This document shows, one piece after another, positions 33,481-42,174 of a stretch of 44,778 nucleotides of DNA; the stretch's first letter is position 1; each line of letters begins with the position of its first letter. The stretch is from assembly GCA_964360145.1 (NCBI GenBank), contig CAYHWW010000011.1:1-44778 (forward strand). Reading direction: 5' to 3'. A program made the translations under genes and the position numbers. The DNA is from CAYHWW01 sp964360145. GTDB lineage: Bacteria > Bdellovibrionota > UBA1018 > CAYHWW01. The notes below the pieces were generated by a model. That model made no database searches. It worked only from the letters and a program-made list of their open reading frames with translations, and was not told the origin of the DNA.

Positions 33481-34437
33481 ATGGGCTTCATTCTGCTCAT
33501 CGCTATGGCACTCAATGGCGCACACGCTGGTGATGATGTGCCGCCGGGTCGTTTGAATCTATGCAATCTGCGAGCAACGGCCCTCTCTATTCAGGCAGAG
33601 CGCTCCATGAACCTCATGGAACGGATGGCTCGCGACCCTGGAGTTGCTGCTGAATCTCCACTTATCCAATGGGCAGCAACGCGTTCGACGGAAGACCACG
33701 TCTCCTCGCCTTTGATAATTGATGAAATCCAATATAACGAAATGAGTCGAGAAAGAACGAGCGAACTTCGAGAATACTTAGATTATGGCCACCAAATAGG
33801 TACTACCGCGGATGGCTATGCCATTCTAGAAGGGCCAGTGAGAAGAGCTGCCACAAGGTCCGCTGAGCCCTTTCGTCAAACTCGCAGCGACATGTTTAAT
33901 TCCCCTGAAAACTATCCTCCAGAATGGATGAACACCACCGTACTGACGGCGCATACAGGCCGCATTTTGGACATGGGAACGGGCGACGGTGCGTTCGTGA
34001 TGGATATGCGAGACTCTGGCATTGAGGCCTATGGCCTCGATATCAGGGAGTCGCCGACATGGCAGGGGCACGACTATTTTCGCCGCGCTCCAATGCAGAA
34101 CAGTGGGTTTCCGGATGGCCACTTTGATGTAATTTACACGACTTCCAGTATTTTCTCGTACCCGTACGCAGAGCATTTACCACCTCACATCGCAGCCATG
34201 GTCGAAAGTGTCACCCCGACAGACTTGGAAAACGCACTACGTGAAATGAAAAGAATTCTCCACGATCGAGGCCTCATTCGCATCTATGGCGTCTCTAACC
34301 CCCAACTCGTTATGTCGCTTTGCGAATCCATCGGCGGGCTGCGCATTCGGCGCACCCAAAGCCCAGATGCAGTCGTGATGCGATGGAGTACCTATCGTGG
34401 TGAGGTCCCCTGGATTGAAATCGAACGCACTGACTAA
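33481..34437 (+). CDS. SAM-dependent methyltransferase with signal-like N-terminus
   Basis: 318 residues from ATG 33481 (a GTG directly before is also possible). The class I methyltransferase core lies at about 155-280: motif I ILDMGTGDGAFVMDMRDSG, acidic end of strand 2 AYGLDI, motif IV-like FPDGHFDVIYTTSS. The core is preceded by about 150 residues of unknown helical sequence and by a hydrophobic leader with an Ala-x-Ala site (FILLIAMALNGAHAGDD). An exported methyltransferase would be odd because SAM is cytoplasmic, so the leader may be an anchor or the start may be wrong. It lies between the islet repeats. The substrate is unknown. Confidence 0.75.
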   Translation: MGFILLIAMALNGAHAGDDVPPGRLNLCNLRATALSIQAERSMNLMERMARDPGVAAESPLIQWAATRSTEDHVSSPLIIDEIQYNEMSRERTSELREYLDYGHQIGTTADGYAILEGPVRRAATRSAEPFRQTRSDMFNSPENYPPEWMNTTVLTAHTGRILDMGTGDGAFVMDMRDSGIEAYGLDIRESPTWQGHDYFRRAPMQNSGFPDGHFDVIYTTSSIFSYPYAEHLPPHIAAMVESVTPTDLENALREMKRILHDRGLIRIYGVSNPQLVMSLCESIGGLRIRRTQSPDAVVMRWSTYRGEVPWIEIERTD

Positions 34438-34589
34438 ATAAGGCTTGGCCGGCGCGTGCACCAAGATCATCAACCCCCATTACGATACCAATCTTTTTGG
34501 CCTGCCCGCAGCTCGAAAGGCGTTTGTTTTCGCGACCAAAAGCCACCCTGGTTAGCTTCTCCCTGTTTTAGGTCTACACAACCACTTCG

Positions 34590-34922
34590 CTACGCACAGA
34601 GCGCATGGACAACGCGCGCGATGTTATCAAGGGTTGGGTTTCCGTCCTCAGAGACCATCCTGTAAAGCGTACGCTGGGGAATGTGGGTCTTGGCTGCGAA
34701 CTTCGATTTATTCACGACATCGAGGTAGCTGCGGAGGATCTCTTTGAATGCGGCCGCATCCCCATCGCGCAGGCACTGGATAAGGGCGGTGACGACGTAG
34801 TTCTTGTCTTTGAGGCGCTCGGCCGCCGAATAATTGCGCGCATGGGCTCCGGCCCGCAGCTCAATGCCTGGCATACTTTCGAACGAGAAGCCGCGCTTGT
34901 TTGATGTCTTTTTTTTGCCCAT
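34590..34922 (-). CDS. Antitoxin-like helix-turn-helix regulator (HigA/addiction-module type)
   Basis: 110 residues. A Lys-rich N-terminus is followed by a helical C-terminal half, AAFKEILRSYLDVVNKSKFA then IPQRTLYRMVSEDGNPTLDNIARVVHAL. The NPTL..I..V..AL ending is typical of addiction-module antidote proteins, in which the helix-turn-helix autoregulates the operon. A toxin partner (HigB/RelE-like) is not visible on either side. A 14-bp palindrome lies about 70 bases upstream, overlapping a promoter candidate. It may be an orphan antitoxin or a simple regulator carried by the islet. Confidence 0.72.
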   Translation of the reverse strand: MGKKKTSNKRGFSFESMPGIELRAGAHARNYSAAERLKDKNYVVTALIQCLRDGDAAAFKEILRSYLDVVNKSKFAAKTHIPQRTLYRMVSEDGNPTLDNIARVVHALCA

Positions 34923-34992
34923 TTTTCATGCCTCCTAAAACTAAAAGCACCAGTAAATTCACTCGTTCTTTTGAGCCTCATCATATTAATTA

Positions 34993-35006
34993 TGCCATAT
35001 ATGGCA
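34993..35006. promoter_or_regulatory. 14-bp perfect palindrome, likely operator of the antitoxin-like gene
   Basis: TGCCATATATGGCA is a perfect palindrome. On the minus strand it overlaps a -35-like CTGCCA, 16 bases before TATGAT, which is well placed for the regulator gene starting at 34922. Autorepression is therefore likely. Confidence 0.6.
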
Positions 35007-35165
35007 GATATGATCTACCTGAAAATGTAACCCCACGTAAGCACATGATATTTATCGGGCCTGGTTGGCTCTCATGATTCATCATTCAAAAACCTCTCTT
35101 CAAGCTCAGTCGCAACCGCGCTGGCCTCCTCGGCCAGCTCCCGCACAACCATGAGAATGGCGTGT

Positions 35166-35211
35166 CCCCAACCACTTAAATCTTTGTAGCTTCGCGACCT
35201 AATCTGAGTGG
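35166..35211 (+). repeat. 46-bp direct repeat, right copy (probable att site)
   Basis: 45 of 46 bases match 32869-32914 (one C to T). It carries the last nine bases of tRNA-Gln but no further tRNA sequence. On the minus strand it supplies the last codons and stop of the SulP gene. Confidence 0.8.
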
Positions 35212-36695
35212 CACTCACGCCGTCCCCGTCCCCTGGCCTGGAGAGTGTCCCAGCAGACCGTTATCTTGCCCCCTGCCTTCTGGCGCGCCTTCAGCAACTC
35301 CAGGCAGCCATGGTCAATGGACACTAATCGATCAATGAGAAGCTCAATTTCCTGATCAAGCGGAACAGACTCGATCGCGGCCGCTAGGCGTGGAATATGA
35401 AGAAACGTCGCGCTCCCATCGAGGCTGATGGTGCTCCGGCCGCCCTCACGACTTGGCGTAACCCGCACTGAAAGATGGATATGATCGTAGAGAGTCTTAA
35501 GAACGGCCAACGCAAACCCCGTGGCAACCCCTGTGAGCAGATCGGTCGCAACGATCATCATGAGGGTCGCAAAATAAATGGCCACTTGGGCCTTGCCGTA
35601 GCGTCTCAGATCACGGATGGCAGCTACATTGACCAGCTTATAGCCCACAAAGACCAAAACGGCGGCCAACGTCGAAGTGGGAACGAGCGCCAGAACGAAG
35701 GGCAGCGTGACGACGAAAAGCAGAATCCACACTCCGTGCAGGATGGCGGACACTCTGGTCCGAGCGCCGGCGTCGACGTTGGTGGCACTGCGGACGATAA
35801 CGCCCGTCATCGGCAGGCCGCCAAAGAGCCCGCAGAGCACGTTGCCCACGCCTTGCGCGGCCAGCTCGCGATCATAGCGGGTGCGTGAGCCGCTATGCAT
35901 CTGGTCAGTGGCCGAGGCGCAAAGGAGCGTCTCCGCGCTTGCGATGAGTGCAAGCGCAGCTCCGGCTAGCAGCGTCTCAGTACGAGAAATCGCAGCGAGG
36001 AAAAGATCCCAACTCAAGGGTTTGATGGTCGCCAAAAAATTCTCAGGCACCTGAACAAAGCTGACTTTCATCTGCAAGGCGGCAGCGACCAGAGATCCGA
36101 CTACCACGCCAATGAGTGGGCCAGGCAGCGCCTTGAGCTTCTTGGGCCTGTAGTTGTTCCAAAGCACCATTGAAACGATGGTCATGATTCCAATGAGCGC
36201 GGCTAGGTGGTGACTGCTCCCGTCAAGCGGCATGATCCCCTTCATGACTGCATCCGGGATTGCCAGGATATTCTTGATACCACTTCCCTTCGGGGCGTCA
36301 TCGAGCATGATGTGGAATTGGCCGACGAGGATCAGCACCCCAATGCCGGCAAGCATCCCATGAATGACCGCCGGGGAGACAGCGCGAAACCACCCGCCAA
36401 GCTTTGCCAGTCCCGCTATGACCTGGATCAGCCCCCCAACCAGGATGATCGCACCAATCGCTTCGAAGCCGTGTTTATGAATCAATTCCCAAACGATCAC
36501 GGCAAGACCTGCTGCCGGGCCACTCACTTGTAAGGGCGCACCGCCAAGGATGCCGACCACGATACCACCGAGGATACCCGTGATCAGGCCCGCGCTTACT
36601 GGCGCGCCGGAGGCCACCGCAATACCCATGCATAGGGGCAGAGCCACGAGAAAGACCACGATGGAGGCCAAGAAATCGTTTGAGTATTTGGACAT
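35199..36695 (-). CDS. SulP-family anion (probably bicarbonate) transporter
   Basis: 498 residues from ATG 36695 with AAGG-type ribosome sites upstream (10 in-frame codons earlier look non-coding). Up to 12-14 membrane segments (such as FLASIVVFLVALPLCMGIAVASG and ALALIASAETLLCASATDQM) match the SulP fold, and a STAS domain (about 410-490) ends the protein. SulP members carry sulfate or bicarbonate. The divergent beta-carbonic anhydrase next door points to bicarbonate. The stop codon and last four residues (CHSD) come from the 46-bp repeat, so the original C-terminus may have been replaced. Confidence 0.9.
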   Translation of the reverse strand: MSKYSNDFLASIVVFLVALPLCMGIAVASGAPVSAGLITGILGGIVVGILGGAPLQVSGPAAGLAVIVWELIHKHGFEAIGAIILVGGLIQVIAGLAKLGGWFRAVSPAVIHGMLAGIGVLILVGQFHIMLDDAPKGSGIKNILAIPDAVMKGIMPLDGSSHHLAALIGIMTIVSMVLWNNYRPKKLKALPGPLIGVVVGSLVAAALQMKVSFVQVPENFLATIKPLSWDLFLAAISRTETLLAGAALALIASAETLLCASATDQMHSGSRTRYDRELAAQGVGNVLCGLFGGLPMTGVIVRSATNVDAGARTRVSAILHGVWILLFVVTLPFVLALVPTSTLAAVLVFVGYKLVNVAAIRDLRRYGKAQVAIYFATLMMIVATDLLTGVATGFALAVLKTLYDHIHLSVRVTPSREGGRSTISLDGSATFLHIPRLAAAIESVPLDQEIELLIDRLVSIDHGCLELLKARQKAGGKITVCWDTLQARGRGRRECHSD

Positions 36696-36736
36696 GAAAA
36701 CCCTTTCCTTGTGGCCCAGGTTCAAATTCAGCTTGC

Positions 36737-36758
36737 ATATAGATCTACATATCTATAT
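36737..36758. promoter_or_regulatory. 22-bp dyad in the SulP/carbonic anhydrase divergent promoter
   Basis: ATATAGAT (36737-36744) and ATCTATAT (36751-36758) are perfect inverted arms with a 6-base spacer, in a strongly AT-rich 40-base tract between divergent genes. The length and symmetry fit an ArsR-type operator. The ArsR gene downstream is the likely ligand. Confidence 0.5.
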
Positions 36759-36804
36759 ATTAACATATATTGGAACGATCGCAAGCATTGAATGAGGCCT
36801 GAAC

Positions 36805-37422
36805 ATGCGGACACTCTCTAAGGAAGAACAGAGACAAATAACTCCCTACAAGGCGATCCAGCTGCTCAAGGATGGGAATCGGCGTTTCGTGGGCAACCTC
36901 CGATTGAATCGTAACTTTCTGCAGCAGATTAGCGAAACTCGGGATGGGCAGAGCCCTTTCGCGGTGGTGATCAGCTGCATGGACTCGCGAACCTCTGCCG
37001 AGCTTATATTTGACCAAGGCCTCGGCGATATCTTCAGTATTCGAATTGCCGGCAACGTGATCAACGAAGACATCCTGGGTAGTGCCGAATTCGGCTGCAA
37101 AATAGTGGGCGCCAAAGTGGTCGTTGTCCTCGGACACTCAAATTGCGGTGCGATCAAGGGTGCGGTCGACGACGTTGATGTCGGACATCTCCGTTCCATC
37201 ACGCGCAAAATTCAACGCTGTATTCCTAGTCGCGAAGCGACCTATGACGAGATGCCGGCTGTGGAGAAAATATCATTCGTAACCCGCGAGAATATCCGGC
37301 TAGCTATCCAGGACGTTCGAACCCGCTCATCGGTTCTCGCCGCCCTAGAAAGCGAAGAAAAGATCGCCATCGTGGGTGGTTTTTACAATGTCAGCACTGG
37401 AGAGATCGAATTTTACGAGTAA
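36805..37422 (+). CDS. Beta-class carbonic anhydrase
   Basis: 205 residues. The zinc ligands and catalytic dyad are all there: C58, D60 and R62 in SCMDSR, and H111/C114 in GHSNCGAI. It interconverts CO2 and bicarbonate. No signal peptide, so cytoplasmic. Divergent SulP transporter and downstream ArsR regulator suggest a unit for inorganic-carbon uptake or pH control. The family is near the typical small bacterial beta-CAs. Confidence 0.96.
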   Translation: MRTLSKEEQRQITPYKAIQLLKDGNRRFVGNLRLNRNFLQQISETRDGQSPFAVVISCMDSRTSAELIFDQGLGDIFSIRIAGNVINEDILGSAEFGCKIVGAKVVVVLGHSNCGAIKGAVDDVDVGHLRSITRKIQRCIPSREATYDEMPAVEKISFVTRENIRLAIQDVRTRSSVLAALESEEKIAIVGGFYNVSTGEIEFYE

Positions 37423-37450
37423 TAGTGGTCGTAGCTAGCTAGTAGGGGTG

Positions 37451-37807
37451 ATGATGCATCGAAAAATCGCAGCTAAAGAGTTGGCTCATTTCATCGGAGC
37501 GATTACTCACCCCGATCGTATTAGGATCATCGAAGAGATCCAGCGCGATGAGTTGGATGTAAGCACTTTGCAGGACAGGCTGGCACTCGCGCAAGCATGC
37601 GTCTCCCGGCACCTTGGAATCATGAGGTCCGAAGGCATCGTGATCGAGAGAAGGGAGGGACGGCACGTATTTTATAGACTGTCAGTTCCAGAGCTTGCCC
37701 TCTGGCTAATCAAAGGACTCGATCTTATAAGCGAGAAAACAGAAAATAAAGCCCCGTTAAACAAGACGTTCGCTGCGGCGAAAAAGCGCTGGGGCGACGC
37801 GTCGTAG
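37451..37807 (+). CDS. ArsR-family transcriptional regulator
   Basis: 118 residues from ATG 37451 (adjacent GTG and ATG also possible; AGGGG is just upstream). Winged helix-turn-helix with ITHPDRIRIIEEIQ, LDVSTLQDRLALAQACVSRHLGIMRSEGIV and the wing RREGRHVFYRL. The only cysteine visible in the recognition-helix region is in ALAQACVSR, so the classical CxC metal site of ArsR/SmtB is missing. It probably senses something other than a metal. It lies 28 bases after carbonic anhydrase and likely acts at the AT-rich divergent promoter. Confidence 0.88.
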   Translation: MMHRKIAAKELAHFIGAITHPDRIRIIEEIQRDELDVSTLQDRLALAQACVSRHLGIMRSEGIVIERREGRHVFYRLSVPELALWLIKGLDLISEKTENKAPLNKTFAAAKKRWGDAS

Positions 37808-37917
37808 CCGAAGTCAAAAAATGAAGTGTTACATGGGCCTGTGACTCAGGACACTAGTTTCGCTGTCAAATTCGCCATGCCCCCCTCCACAAATGAAATG
37901 CTCTGCGGCATAAAGGA

Positions 37918-38648
37918 ATGATGATCAGTGGACAAAAGCTGTTTCTAGGGGGAACGGCGGTGGGGCTGTTTTCGTGGGCCGCTACCGCCATGGCTGTGCC
38001 GATGAGTTGCCCGCGGGGCGGTGTCATGGAGCGCATTGTCCACGACGCCGTGGGCGATGGGCGGCTGCAGCGGGTGGGCTATGGCTATGCCGTCATTGAT
38101 GCGGGTTCGGGCCGCACGAAATGCGAGGATTATTATGAAGAGCATCGCGGCGTCTACCCGGCGTCCACCATCAAGACCCTGGTCGCCATAGCTGTTTTGC
38201 GTCAGGTGGATTGCGGCATCATCCAGCTGGATCAAAAGGTGGTCATCGACCAACCTAGCGCCGACCTGGATAACCAGGACCGTGCGGACTACCGCAGGGG
38301 CCAGGTGCACACCGTCATCGATCTGCTCGCCGACATGCAGATTTACTCCAACAACATCGCCACCAATCAACTCATTGATCTCGTGGGCAAGCCCTTCATC
38401 AATGCCACGGCGGATGCGCTGGGGGCCCCTACCTTGCGCGTGTACCGGAAGGTCTACACCGATGTCCCCGCCGAGCCCGACAATCCCCGGCGGAACGAAG
38501 CCACGGTTCGCGGTTACATCGAGCTCTACCGAGAGCTTGCGAGCGGTGCTCTGAGGGTCCTTTCCGCGGATTCACGCCGCCTGCTCGTGGGGTTGCTTGC
38601 CCAGTGCCACACGAACAATCGTCTCGGTAAGGATTTTCCCGATAGCGT
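37918..38648 (+). CDS. Class A beta-lactamase-like serine hydrolase (3' partial)
   Basis: At least 243 residues, cut by the scaffold gap. Signal peptide (MMISGQKLFLGGTAVGLFSWAATAMA). The catalytic SxxK is in PASTIKT and the SDN-like element is YSNNIATN, as in class A enzymes, but the third KTG motif would lie beyond the gap. Sequence between the motifs (AIAVLRQVDCGIIQLDQKVVI) also fits. It may be a beta-lactamase or a related D,D-peptidase/esterase. Resistance cannot be concluded. Confidence 0.82.
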
Positions 38649-38748
38649 NNNNNNNNNNNNNNNNNNNNNNNNNNNNNNNNNNNNNNNNNNNNNNNNNNNN
38701 NNNNNNNNNNNNNNNNNNNNNNNNNNNNNNNNNNNNNNNNNNNNNNNN
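38649..38748. other. 100-N scaffold gap
   Basis: Exactly 100 N, the usual placeholder for a gap of unknown length. The genes on each side must not be joined across it. Confidence 0.99.
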
Positions 38749-40942
38749 TGAAAACCTGCGGGCCGAGGTCTTCGTTCACCCAGCGGATGCCGCCCTGCAG
38801 GGCCCAGCCATTGTAGCTGACCTTCACCGTGACGGGGAAACGGAACTGGTAGGCCCCGGCGGAGTGTAGGGCGGCCTCTAAGTCAAAGGACGACTCTTCG
38901 CCAGCGGCCAACTCCACGAGAATGGGATGACCCCGGGAGCCAGGGCCCGTGCTACCCAGTTCGCTGCTGCTGGTGACGTTAGTGACGCGGAAGCTAGCGG
39001 TTTCGTCACTGTCCAAGCGGAAGTTACGGCCCGCCAATGTGCCGATGATGAGCTCGCGGAGCTGGCCTGGCTCACGCACGCCGACACGGCCCAGCTCGTC
39101 AGCAAAGAGCATGTGTTCGAACCAATCCCGGGCCGTGAGGTGGGGATTGTCGCGGCAGAGGCGCATGGCCTCGAGCACCACGTCAGACACCATGGCAAGC
39201 CCCGGGCGGCCGTGGGCGCGGATGGTAGCCTGGAGGAAGTCATTCATGGCGCCTCCGTAGGCCTCACCATCATCGTGAACTTCATTGGTGAGGAAGAAGC
39301 CCGTGTTGTTGATGATGCGGAAGTCTTGAGACCCAGGGAATGCCTCGCCGTTGCTCACCGCTTGCACCACGAGTTGGGCGACGAAGTCCGCCATGCCCTC
39401 GGACAAGCCACCGGTGTCCGCCAGATGCAGCATGTCCCCCATGAGGCGGTCCATGACCCCATGGCCCAGCTCGTGCCAGATGGTGGAGTTGTCCCGCGCC
39501 ATGTTTTGTTCGCCCGGGGAGTAGGTGGTGAAGTTAATGGTGTCATCGGTGTAGTAGGCGTTGTTGCGCATGGAGATGTCTGGGTCGAAGAGAAAGGCAT
39601 GGAAGGGCCGCTCCGCGAGGTCCGGGTCCGTGAAGCCCATGGGCCGCAAAGAATCGAACAGTTGGTTCACGGCGAAATACACCTGCAGCTCGTCGAAGCC
39701 ATCGTTGATGTAGGAGGCCGGGTCATTGTCCGCAAGCCGACGTGCCGGGCGGTTCCAGGATTCATCCGCGGTGGCCAGGGGGCGTCCGGTGCGAGCGCCC
39801 GTGGGCACCATCTCCCAGGAGGGTTCGCCGGTGTCCGTGATGCCTTCGCGCCAGTCGGGGCGCAACTGCGCGGAATAACCCGGCGTGAAATCAAGGCCTG
39901 TGAAGCGTTCTGGTGCCGCGGCGTGGAGGTTCACCGTGACGTAACGGCCCATGAGGGCCACACCGCCGGTTTCGAAGCCGTTTTCACGGGAGGGCAATCG
40001 TGCGCGAAGGGCGGCACCTTGGCGCCTCAACCAGCCCATGGACCAGTAGCCTTGGGCACGGCCCAGGTCGGATTCGCCCAGGATAGGGTCGAACTGGCTT
40101 TCCAGATAACGGCGCCACCGGAGGCCCGCGTAGGGGTCAGTGGCGGCGGTCTGCACGCGGTTCTTCACGTACTTCAGCTCGCCAGGGATGCGATCCAGGA
40201 CTTGGCCCGTGCTCTCCACTAACTCATAGATGGAGTACACCTGGGCTGGCAGGGTGAATTCATCACTGGCGTCACCCGCGCTCTTCGCACGTGTGGCGGT
40301 AGCACCACCATGTTGGGGATATTCCGTATAGGTGTGGCCGATGATGCGGCGGGTGAGGAGCTCGATACGCAGCTCATGGGCCCCGCGATGGGCTTTGGCG
40401 GTGACCACGCGCACGGGCATGGGGCCTTGCCACTGATCTTGCCAGGTGACGTGGCTGATGCGGCGGTCGTCCGGTGCGGCGGACGTGGCACTTGTGATTG
40501 CTTGACGCACCAATCGCATGGTTGCCCCGCCATCGAGGGCCGCTCGTATGCTCAGTAAATCACCACCGGCGATTTTGAAACGTTGTGCCCGCGTCCGTGC
40601 TTCCGTGGGCTCCTGCAGCTGGGCCTCGGCTTGCACCAGGGCCCCCGTGGCGCGATCCGTCCAGAGGCGCAGGGTCATGGCTTCGATGGGCAGGCCGTCG
40701 GAGAGCTGGGCGAGGCGCAGATAATGGGTGTGGGCAAGGTCCCGGTCATCTTGAGTTTGGAAGTCACTGGCGGAGAGGAGGTAGCCCGTGCGAGCGGCAA
40801 TGACGTCCAGCACGTGGTTAAGGCTTGCGTCCGCGTCATCACGTCCGGTCCAGCGAACCGTGGTGTCTGCTGCGAATACTGGAAGCGCTAGGGCCCCCAG
40901 TGTAAGAAAAAGAGATATATAAACCCTGAATAACTGACGCAT
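38749..40942 (-). CDS. Secreted HExxH zinc metallopeptidase, M4/M36-like (3' partial)
   Basis: About 731 residues visible; the C-terminus is lost in the gap. Signal peptide (FRVYISLFLTLGALALPVFA), a long N-terminal propeptide-like part (about 25-330), then the peptidase core with the zinc motif WHELGHGVMDRLMGD and the third ligand glutamate in GLSEGMADF about 24 residues on, which makes it a gluzincin. Downstream follow a helical part with VLEAMRLCRDNPHLT and a beta-rich domain (about 660 onward). It probably degrades proteins outside the cell, in keeping with a predatory or scavenging life, but that is inference. Family assignment between M4 and M36 is not sure. Confidence 0.88.
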
Positions 40943-41014
40943 AGTGCGACCCCCTGGGGGCGGACATTAATGCAGCAATGGGCGTCAGGCATCGCGCCCC
41001 GCGTCGTAGCTCGA

Positions 41015-41242
41015 TTATTCCGCGCCGTCCAAGAGCCGTTGGCGGTGCTCGTGCTCTTGCTTCATGAGTTTTATCTTCTCAGAAATGAGCTGCGCCTCGT
41101 CTGGTGTCAGAGGGCGGGCCTTGGTCTCCTCGCTGATCTTGTCCTGGGCGGCTTGCTCCTCTGGTGTGAGGGCGCGGATGGGGCTGGTCAATAAAAACGT
41201 GATCAGCGCGGCGAGGATGGCGAGGAGCGTAATTTGTGGCAT
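41015..41242 (-). CDS. Small exported coiled-coil protein
   Basis: 75 residues. Signal peptide LLAILAALITFLLTSPIRA, then a charged helical stretch rich in Glu, Lys and Gln (EEQAAQDKISEETKARPL and ISEKIKLMKQEHEHRQR) likely to form a coiled coil. GGA lies just two bases before the ATG, which is short. I do not recognise a family; the length, signal and clean flanks support a real gene. Confidence 0.55.
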   Translation of the reverse strand: MPQITLLAILAALITFLLTSPIRALTPEEQAAQDKISEETKARPLTPDEAQLISEKIKLMKQEHEHRQRLLDGAE

Positions 41243-41376
41243 CTTCCTAGGATAACCCAGCTCTTGAGGTCTTCAAGAACCGCCTGCGCGTGGCCCGGCA
41301 CTTTTCTCTTAGGGTAAGTTTTTTCCATGCTGACGCCTGGCCTGAAAAATGAAATACCTGCAGTGGGGGACGTGCC

Positions 41377-42171
41377 GTGAAGCAATACCAGGATCTCATG
41401 CGCCACGTGTTGAAAAACGGGGCCCGCAAAGAAGACCGCACGGGCACGGGCACGTTGAGTGTGTTCGGCCATCAAATGCGCTTTGATCTCGCGGAGGGGT
41501 TTCCTCTCGTCACCACCAAGAAAGTGCATCTCAACTCCATCATCCATGAACTTCTTTGGTTCCTGCGGGGCGACACGAACACGCGTTACTTGAAGGACAA
41601 TGGCGTCAGCATTTGGGATGAGTGGGCGGACGCGGAGGGCAACCTCGGCCCGGTGTATGGCGCACAGTGGCGCTCTTGGCGCGGCGCGGATGGGCGCACG
41701 GTGGATCAAATCAGCGCAGTGATCAACATGATCAAAACAAGCCCGGATTCCCGCCGCCTCATCGTCAGCGCCTGGAACGTGGGTGAGATTCCCAAGATGA
41801 AACTGCCCCCCTGCCACGCCTTCTTCCAATTCTACGTGGCTAACGGCCGCCTCTCTTGCCAGCTTTACCAGCGCAGCGCCGATATTTTTCTCGGCGTTCC
41901 CTTCAACATCGCGAGTTATGCGCTGTTGACCTTGATGGTGGCGCAAGTGTGCGACTTGAAGCCCGGGGATTTTGTGCACACATTGGGCGATGCTCACCTC
42001 TATCTCAACCACATGGAGCAGACGAATCTACAGCTCTCCCGGGACCCGCTGCCGCTACCTCAAATGCGCCTCAATCCCGCGGTTAAGGACATCTTTGGCT
42101 TCCGCTACGAGGATTTCAATTTAGAAAATTACCAATGTCATGGCGCCATCAAGGCACCGGTTGCGGTGTGA
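41377..42171 (+). CDS. thyA: Thymidylate synthase
   Basis: 264 residues, GTG start with GGGGGA upstream. All ThyA landmarks are present: RKEDRTGTGT, HELLWFLRGDTNTRYL, PPCHAFFQFYV with the catalytic cysteine, LYQRSADIFLGVPFNIASYALL and VHTLGDAHLYLNH. It methylates dUMP to dTMP using methylene-tetrahydrofolate. It is followed 3 bases later by folA, which regenerates the folate, the standard coupling. Confidence 0.97.
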   Translation: MKQYQDLMRHVLKNGARKEDRTGTGTLSVFGHQMRFDLAEGFPLVTTKKVHLNSIIHELLWFLRGDTNTRYLKDNGVSIWDEWADAEGNLGPVYGAQWRSWRGADGRTVDQISAVINMIKTSPDSRRLIVSAWNVGEIPKMKLPPCHAFFQFYVANGRLSCQLYQRSADIFLGVPFNIASYALLTLMVAQVCDLKPGDFVHTLGDAHLYLNHMEQTNLQLSRDPLPLPQMRLNPAVKDIFGFRYEDFNLENYQCHGAIKAPVAV

Positions 42172-42174
42172 TGG

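Noticed and set aside
37918..38648. Calling the SxxK protein an antibiotic-resistance beta-lactamase
   Set aside because: The third catalytic motif is beyond the gap, and D,D-peptidases and esterases share the first two.
38927..40222. 431-codon plus-strand frame opposite the metallopeptidase
   Set aside because: Antisense to HExxH coding; no ribosome site or family features.
38429..40942. Single 837-codon frame running through the N gap and into the beta-lactamase region
   Set aside because: The N block has no sequence and an arbitrary length; beyond it the frame is antisense to the hydrolase. Only 38749-40942 is kept.
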